Shown: in pieces, positions 42,759 through 47,017 of the stretch
Layout: each line of letters begins with the position of its first letter
Numbering within the stretch: the stretch's first letter is position 1
Assembly: GCA_023409955.1 (NCBI GenBank)
Contig: JAEYQQ010000118.1
Coordinates: forward strand, 1 to 47,017
Length of the DNA stretch: 47,017 nt
DNA from: Bacillota bacterium
GTDB lineage: Bacteria; Bacillota; Clostridia; Christensenellales; Aristaeellaceae
Reading direction: 5' to 3'
The notes under the pieces: generated by a model
What the model saw: the letters and a program-made list of their open reading frames with translations, nothing else
Told to the model about the DNA's origin: nothing
Database searches by the model: none
Program-made: the position numbers and the translations under genes

Positions 42759-43571
42759 ATGAAGCTTCCAATCGCGTATCAGATATATTCCGCCCGTGAG
42801 GATGCCCAGCGTGATTTTGATGCAACCCTTGGACAAATCAAGGCCATCGGGTATGACGGTGTGGAATTTGCAGGCTTTTACGGCCATACGGCAGACAATG
42901 TAAAGGCAATGCTTGAAAAGCATGGCTTGCAGGCTGTATCCAGCCATGTGCCAATGGCATTGATCGAGGCAGATATGTTCGGTACCATTGCCTATCATCA
43001 AACCATCGGATGCCCATACATTGCCGTTCCCTTCTTGGATGAATCCAGCAGGCCCGGCGGGCCGCGTTTTGCGGCTATGATCCAGGTGATTTTTAAATTC
43101 GGCAGGCTGTGCAAAGAAGCGGGTATAACCCTTTTGTACCACAACCATGATTTTGAGTTTGTAAAGTTATCTGGCCAGTATGGTCTGGACTTTTTGTATG
43201 ATGCTGTACCTGCCGATATTTTGCAGACCGAGATCGATACCTGCTGGGTAAAGTATGCAGGCCTTGAACCTGCTGAATATGTGCGCAAGTATGCCGGCCG
43301 CTGTCCCTTGGTGCATTTGAAGGATTATGTGGGCCGCCGGGATGGGAAAACGCCTTACGGACTTATCGGTACCGACAAGATAGCCGATGCGGATGTGGCT
43401 TTCTCCTTCAAGCCTGTGGGCATGGGCAGCCAGGATTTCCCCGCCATCGTAGCTGCGGCCGTTGAAAGCGGCGCTAAGTGGCTGATCGTTGAGCAGGACC
43501 AGTCCATGGAACGGACTCCTTTGGAAGCCGCAAAGCTGAGTAGGGAGTATCTATCGACAATCGGGCTGTAA
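42759..43571 (+). CDS. Sugar phosphate isomerase/epimerase (xylose-isomerase-like TIM barrel)
   Basis: 270 residues from ATG 42759, with TAAGGAG upstream. An AP_endonuc_2-type TIM barrel with metal-site segments YDGVEFAGFYG, LLYHNHDFEF, ILQTEIDTCWVKYAG and PLVHLKDYVG, and a final Glu in LIVEQDQS. It is like IolE/IolI-type enzymes. It begins 16 bp after the oxidoreductase stop and ends at terminators, a two-gene operon probably handling one sugar or cyclitol. Confidence 0.9.
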   Translation: MKLPIAYQIYSAREDAQRDFDATLGQIKAIGYDGVEFAGFYGHTADNVKAMLEKHGLQAVSSHVPMALIEADMFGTIAYHQTIGCPYIAVPFLDESSRPGGPRFAAMIQVIFKFGRLCKEAGITLLYHNHDFEFVKLSGQYGLDFLYDAVPADILQTEIDTCWVKYAGLEPAEYVRKYAGRCPLVHLKDYVGRRDGKTPYGLIGTDKIADADVAFSFKPVGMGSQDFPAIVAAAVESGAKWLIVEQDQSMERTPLEAAKLSREYLSTIGL

Positions 43572-43599
43572 TCCTGCAAAAGTGAAACTTTAACAATGA

Positions 43600-43691
43600 A
43601 GCCTGCCTATGCTTTTCTAATAACTATTGGATAAGCATCTGGCAGGCTCTTTCGTAACAAAACAGGGACAGGCGTTGAGCCTGTCCCTTTG
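43600..43691. terminator. Two terminators between convergent operons
   Basis: AGCCTGCC/GGCAGGCT (43600-43607 and 43641-43648) serves the plus operon. AGGGACAGGC/GCCTGTCCCT (43664-43673 and 43679-43688), with flanking A- and T-runs, serves the ribokinase operon read on the minus strand. Confidence 0.8.
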
Positions 43692-43738
43692 CTTTTCTTC
43701 TCCCTTTAGCACAACCATTGAGGTTGAGATACTGACGC

Positions 43739-44635
43739 TTAAATCTTTCCTTCAAATGCTTCTTTGACCATGGCAAGTGATGGAATGGATCGTGCAGCTC
43801 CAGCTGTGCTGACGGCCATGGCAGCGGCGGCAGCAGCCAGTTTTAATGCTTGCTCCACTGTGTCGCCCAGAGCAGTACGCGCCACAAAATAACCTAAAAA
43901 AGTATCTCCGGCTGCTGTCGTATCCACGACAGGAACGGAATATGCTGCCTGCCTAACATAACAGTTTTCAGCCAGATACTCTGAGCCTGCTTCTCCCAGC
44001 GTTAATAGGATGGCCGCCTTTGGGAAGCGCTTTTGCATTGCTTGTCCCATGCTTTGGCTGTCGCTGACGCCGGTCATTGCTTCGCCTTCAATTTCATTTA
44101 ATACAAATAGATCCACCATATCCAAATCATATTGAAGCATCTCACTGGAGTATGGAGAAGGATTGAGTATGATTTTCATTCCTTGCTTTCGCCCAGCATG
44201 CAGCAGATCATTCATCTGGTTAATCTCATTTTGCAAAACCAGCACGTCCCCTGCTGAAAAGTCTCCAAGGACAGTGTTAATGTCTGCTGTTTCAATGGCC
44301 TGATTTGCACCACCAAAAAGCAAAATGCAGTTTTGCCCCTGCTTGTCCACTTGTATGACTGCATGGCCTGTTTTTTCTGGGCATACCCTGATATATTGCG
44401 TATTGACTCCATACTGCTTGAGCATGTCCACCAGCATGGTGCCATCGCTGCCTATCTTTCCAGCATGACAAATGTCGGCGCCGGCCTGCCGCAAGGCGAT
44501 GGACTGGTTCAACCCCTTACCGCCTGCATGGCACGTATAGCCTGTTGCGGACAATGTCTCTCCGGTCTTTACCAAGTGCGGCACCTGATACACAAAATCC
44601 AGATTTAAGGAGCCAAAGTTTAATATTCTTGCCAT
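43739..44635 (-). CDS. Ribokinase-like PfkB-family sugar kinase
   Basis: 298 residues from ATG 44635, preceded by CAGGTGAT. PfkB signatures: GGKGLNQS at 38-45 and DTTAAGDTFLGYF with the catalytic Asp near 245. Length and the N-terminal NFGSLNLDFVYQVPHLV fit ribokinase. It follows a nucleoside hydrolase in the same operon, which would release ribose, so phosphorylation of ribose to ribose-5-phosphate is the logical job. Confidence 0.88.
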   Translation of the reverse strand: MARILNFGSLNLDFVYQVPHLVKTGETLSATGYTCHAGGKGLNQSIALRQAGADICHAGKIGSDGTMLVDMLKQYGVNTQYIRVCPEKTGHAVIQVDKQGQNCILLFGGANQAIETADINTVLGDFSAGDVLVLQNEINQMNDLLHAGRKQGMKIILNPSPYSSEMLQYDLDMVDLFVLNEIEGEAMTGVSDSQSMGQAMQKRFPKAAILLTLGEAGSEYLAENCYVRQAAYSVPVVDTTAAGDTFLGYFVARTALGDTVEQALKLAAAAAAMAVSTAGAARSIPSLAMVKEAFEGKI

Positions 44636-44679
44636 TGCTAATCACCTGCTCTGCTCGATATGTAAATAGCCTCCCGATG

Positions 44680-45588
44680 TTATTGGGTGAGGGTGGCAAA
44701 CAAATCGCCCATCAGTGCGTCTCGATGGATGTGATATACATAAGCGCAAAATGGCCGGCGGGGATCAAAGGCATAATGGTGATCATACTCGGGTATGGGA
44801 GTAGGAATAAAACGTGTTTTTACAAAACGATCGTTACCGCCCAACAGCCAGCCCATAACGGTTACATCCCATATGACACGGCTCCACACGCGGCCTGCAG
44901 CGTAGCTGTTCGCCTCCTCCACTGTTTGCCGGACAAGGTAATCGGCCAAGGCATTGTGACCAAGCAGCCAATGCTCCAACTCTGGACCTGTTGTGGTAAA
45001 TGCACTGACCACTCCATTGCATGGCAAAATAACCAGCGGTGCACCTGAGGAGAACACGACACGTGCAGCGGCTACATCCTGCTGTAAATTAAATTCAGCA
45101 GTGTCCGGCCATTCCACAGCATGGCCGCCCAACCAGACAACCACAATACGGTCTGCAATCTCGGGTGCCATCAGCAATGCGGATGCGACATTGGTAATAG
45201 CGCCTATGGCAACAACATAAAGCGGATTGCTGGTTGAATAGGTCATGGCGCGGGCTGCAAGGTCCCGTGCGGCAGGCGATTCAACAGGTGTCGTTTCGTT
45301 TTGGAGATAACGTGGCGAGCCCTTAAAAAGCGGGATATCGGCATTGGCCAGTTTTAACAGCTTGTCAATTTCATCGTAGCTTTTTTCCATGCCATCTTCC
45401 GGCCCTGTTGACCGTGCGTTATGAAACGGTGCGGCATATAAAGCATGCAGGATAACGCGCTGGGCACGCAGTGCATAAGCGATGGCGAACTGATCATCAA
45501 CTTCATTATAAGCATCCGTATCCAAAACCATTTCGATCTGTCCTTCGGGTGCACGTAAGAGGCGCAGGCGTTCTTCCAATGTCAACAT
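44680..45588 (-). CDS. Nucleoside hydrolase (IunH family)
   Basis: 302 residues from ATG 45588, behind AAGGAG. The calcium-binding motif is DTDAYNEVDDQFA (residues 23-35), a longer variant of DTDPGIDD. The second metal Asp lies in VIWDVTVMGWLL near residue 257; AIGAITNVASAL and EFNLQQDVAAARVVF are also typical. It splits ribonucleosides into base and ribose. It is first gene of a two-gene salvage operon with the ribokinase. The DTDxYNEVDD form occurs in a subgroup whose substrate range is less certain. Confidence 0.88.
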   Translation of the reverse strand: MLTLEERLRLLRAPEGQIEMVLDTDAYNEVDDQFAIAYALRAQRVILHALYAAPFHNARSTGPEDGMEKSYDEIDKLLKLANADIPLFKGSPRYLQNETTPVESPAARDLAARAMTYSTSNPLYVVAIGAITNVASALLMAPEIADRIVVVWLGGHAVEWPDTAEFNLQQDVAAARVVFSSGAPLVILPCNGVVSAFTTTGPELEHWLLGHNALADYLVRQTVEEANSYAAGRVWSRVIWDVTVMGWLLGGNDRFVKTRFIPTPIPEYDHHYAFDPRRPFCAYVYHIHRDALMGDLFATLTQ

Positions 45589-45748
45589 ACAGGCATACTC
45601 CTTCGTAATATGAGTTCATTTGTATCACTGATTTAGATGCCATTACAGCGGTATGATCATGACCCCATAAAGGTATATAACTCTGTCAGAACGCAGTTGT
45701 CTGGTATTCAGAACACGGGTCATAGTCGATTAATCACTCATATGGCTG

Positions 45749-45886
45749 CTAATACACTTTGGACAAATGCTTCGAAGAAACCTTCAATTCGACAGCAATG
45801 TTTTCTGTAACACCATCAAAACCATCAAACGGTTGCCTTTGGTTTTCGCGATTGTTCTCATATGAGCGCTCGTATTCAACTTGCAT
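45749..45886 (-). CDS. Small ORF of unknown function
   Basis: 45 residues from ATG 45886, preceded by AAGGA at suitable spacing, to TAG 45749. The product is polar, with QPFDGFDGVTENIAVELK and a Lys/Ser-rich end (KVSSKHLSKVY). I do not recognise it. It lies beside the att-like site and may be a leftover of an integrative element, or chance. Confidence 0.3.
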   Translation of the reverse strand: MQVEYERSYENNRENQRQPFDGFDGVTENIAVELKVSSKHLSKVY

Positions 45887-45950
45887 TCATTATCCTTTCA
45901 CTTAACAAAAGCCAAACTAAAGGGTAAATGCAATTTTGAAGCAACAAAAA

Positions 45951-45980
45951 AGCCCGGAACCACTTGCGTTTCCTGGCTTT
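45951..45980. terminator. Terminator beside att-like core
   Basis: AGCC-GGAA pairs with TTCC-GGCT around a 10-nt loop that contains ACCACTT, with an A-run before and T-run after. It is positioned where an integrase gene normally ends next to its attachment site; no integrase remains. Confidence 0.6.
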
Positions 45981-45985
45981 TCTCA

Positions 45986-46009
45986 TGGCACCCCCGACGG
46001 GATTCGAAT
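45986..46009 (-). repeat. tRNA 3'-end-like attachment core
   Basis: Read on the minus strand this is a T-loop (TTCGAAT), T-stem and acceptor 3' half (CCCGTCGGGGGTG) ending in CCA. The rest of a tRNA (5' acceptor, D and anticodon arms) is absent at higher coordinates. Such 3'-end copies are left as att sites when an element integrates into a tRNA gene. Confidence 0.6.
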
Positions 46010-46032
46010 TCGCTTACAGCCGTATAATGCAG

Positions 46033-46144
46033 TTAAGTGGTGATAAACACTATTTTGGAAAGCAGTTTATTTCCTTGGGTTTTTACTCTTTTCATCCAAT
46101 TAAATATAATAGCAGGAAAAGGCCTTAGTGGTAAATTAAGTGGT
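46033..46144 (+). repeat. AGTGGT arm-type repeats
   Basis: TTAAGTGGT at 46033-46041, TTAGTGGT at 46125-46132 and TTAAGTGGT at 46136-46144, with an inverted AAGTGGT at 45959-45965. The tandem pair with 12-bp period resembles the arm (DR2) sites bound by Tn916-type integrases. Confidence 0.5.
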
Positions 46145-46323
46145 CAGTATGAACCGCCATAGAACAGGCACAAAGAAGGAGCGGTATTCTGTTCAAGTAT
46201 AGCACAGGGGCGGCCCCAGGGAAAGGACTTCTATGGGAACGAGGAAAATGAATGAGAAGCGTGGGCGCTGGTCAGGAGGCTGCTATTCAGTTGGATCTTA
46301 CGATTGGCTAAGTAGCATCATGC

Positions 46324-46354
46324 AAAAGCCCCGCCGCAGATGGCGGGGCTTTTT
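46324..46354 (+). terminator. Intrinsic terminator without an evident gene
   Basis: AGCCCCGCC (46327-46335) pairs with GGCGGGGCT (46342-46350), followed by TTTT; A-run before, so it may act both ways. No convincing gene precedes it. Confidence 0.8.
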
Positions 46355-46515
46355 ATGCGGCGAAATGGGAGGAATTTTTGCGGCCTGGCAGCCATAATGG
46401 CCGGTGTAAAAGAGGCGTGTGAGCTTATCTGCTTGCCATGCTTTACCTGCATATCATGCTTATATGTATTGAATCGCATAGTAGAACGAAAGTATAGACA
46501 TTTTCCCATGCTAAA

Positions 46516-46583
46516 ATATTACGGCAAAAATGTACATATTACGACAAAAAAGTATTGCAATATCCCTTTTAATTGTCTATAAT
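46516..46583 (+). promoter_or_regulatory. Promoter with two direct repeats, solute-binding protein gene
   Basis: TTGCAA (46555-46560), 17-bp spacer, TATAAT (46578-46583). Immediately upstream are ATATTACGGCAAAAA (46516-46530) and ATATTACGACAAAAA (46536-46550), 20 bp apart start to start (two helical turns), as for an activator binding in tandem. Confidence 0.75.
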
Positions 46584-46596
46584 GCGTATAGATGTT

Positions 46597-46658
46597 TTGA
46601 AACAAAACCCAGATGTATTGTTTCGGAAGTGATATACCGGGTTTGGATTTTGTTTCAA
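46597..46658 (+). promoter_or_regulatory. Leader hairpin before solute-binding protein gene
   Basis: TTGAAACAAAA (46597-46607) is the exact inverted repeat of TTTTGTTTCAA (46648-46658), with ACCC/GGGT extending it inward. It lies in the untranslated leader 30 bp before the start codon. Confidence 0.5.
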
Positions 46659-46688
46659 TCAAAGTCAAAAAATCGGAGGTGCCCATCG

Positions 46689-47017
46689 GTGAAAAAAAGG
46701 CTCATATCTCTCTTAATGGTCATGCTGATGCTTCTGTCAGCGGGTTCGCTGCCCGCTATGGCGCAATCGCAGACCGCGGAACCGGTAACCATTACCCTGT
46801 GGCATACGCTGGAAGAAATGTACCGCGATGATTTCAACAAGCTTGTCGATCAGTTTATGGTGGAAAATCCCGACATTAAAGTGCTGGTAGAATATCAGGG
46901 CCGCGTTGCAGAAATTCAGCAGAAGGTCCTGGCAGCGAATGTGGCCGGCAGTGATGTGCTGCCCGCAGTCTTCCCGGTGCATTCTTCCGAAATTAAGAAT
47001 CTGGCCCGGGACGGCGT
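46689..47017 (+). CDS. ABC sugar transporter solute-binding protein, N-terminal part (partial)
   Basis: 109 residues to the window edge, starting at GTG 46689 behind GGAGG (46675-46679). The signal peptide is about 1-25 (KKRLISLLMVMLMLLSAG, cleavage after PAMA) with no lipobox Cys. The mature start EPVTITLWHTLEEMYRDDFNKLVDQF is typical of family 1 sugar-binding proteins. The permease genes would be expected beyond the window. It is probably induced through the direct repeats upstream. Confidence 0.85.
   Translation, partial: MKKRLISLLMVMLMLLSAGSLPAMAQSQTAEPVTITLWHTLEEMYRDDFNKLVDQFMVENPDIKVLVEYQGRVAEIQQKVLAANVAGSDVLPAVFPVHSSEIKNLARDG

Larger units (their letters stand above)
45589..46688. other. 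1.1 kb gene-poor region with mobile-element scar
   Basis: It contains a small minus ORF (45749-45886), a hairpin terminator (45951-45980), the att-like tRNA 3' end (45986-46009), AGTGGT repeats (46033-46144), a strong terminator (46324-46354) and the promoter of the last gene. Short frames across 46248-46400 run through the terminator and are probably not genes. Confidence 0.6.

Noticed and set aside
46248..46400. Small ORF starting at 46248
   Set aside because: It reads straight through the strong terminator at 46324-46354 and has unnatural Arg/Trp-rich composition.
1..47017. CRISPR array, prophage or insertion sequence
   Set aside because: No regularly spaced repeats, no phage structural genes and no transposase with terminal inverted repeats were found; the only mobile trace is the att-like scar near 46000.

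Overview
The window looks like chromosomal DNA of an anaerobic, low-to-mid GC Firmicute of the class Clostridia. A gut or rumen lineage near Christensenellales is possible, but I cannot fix the taxon. The evidence is strong AGGAGG ribosome-binding sites, sigma-A type promoters, YtrA-type GntR, DUF1540, Cys-rich zinc-ribbon, QueT and Myb/RsfA-like genes, an electron-bifurcating Nfn-type flavoprotein pair and no respiratory chain genes. No complete rRNA or tRNA gene is visible.

Layout. 1-5450: end of a small membrane protein, an OmpR-type regulator with a degenerate receiver, a VanY-like peptidase, an ABC exporter pair and a phosphoribosyltransferase. 5560-11950 (minus): the complete F1Fo ATP synthase operon, atpI-like, B, E, F, then a fused delta(C-terminal domain)-alpha gene, G, D, C; there is no separate atpH. 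12320-15970 (plus): ThuA-like protein, NfnA/NfnB-like pair, GNAT acetyltransferase. 16010-19610 (minus): MATE exporter with an operator palindrome, then a YtrA/ABC ATPase/permease operon with its own promoter and operator. 19690-21830: DinB-like protein and a double-HD (HD-GYP) phosphohydrolase.

21980-26890 (minus) is the most interesting part. Four translationally coupled genes (MutS2-like ATPase without Smr domain, ABC ATPase, two ABC-2 permeases) lie behind a consensus promoter, an 11-codon leader ORF with an ideal ribosome-binding site, a large structured leader RNA and two successive intrinsic terminators. This has the architecture of a translation-sensing attenuator.

27060-36690: secreted FMN-binding protein, HAM1-like pyrophosphatase with an orphan ZnuA-like zinc-binding protein, PrsA/parvulin foldase, L,D-transpeptidase, MFS transporter, a decayed LacI gene, ferritin, XRE regulator, zinc-ribbon protein with a structured leader, QueT, and a small DUF1540 gene. 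36700-45590: Myb-like protein and orphan solute-binding protein, phosphoglucomutase, a divergent AraC / Gfo-Idh-MocA + TIM-barrel sugar module, and a nucleoside hydrolase + ribokinase salvage operon.

45590-46690 is a 1.1 kb gene-poor stretch carrying a tRNA 3'-end-like attachment core, a terminator and AGTGGT arm-type repeats, probably the scar of an integrative element. The window ends in the start of a solute-binding protein gene whose promoter is preceded by two direct repeats 20 bp apart.
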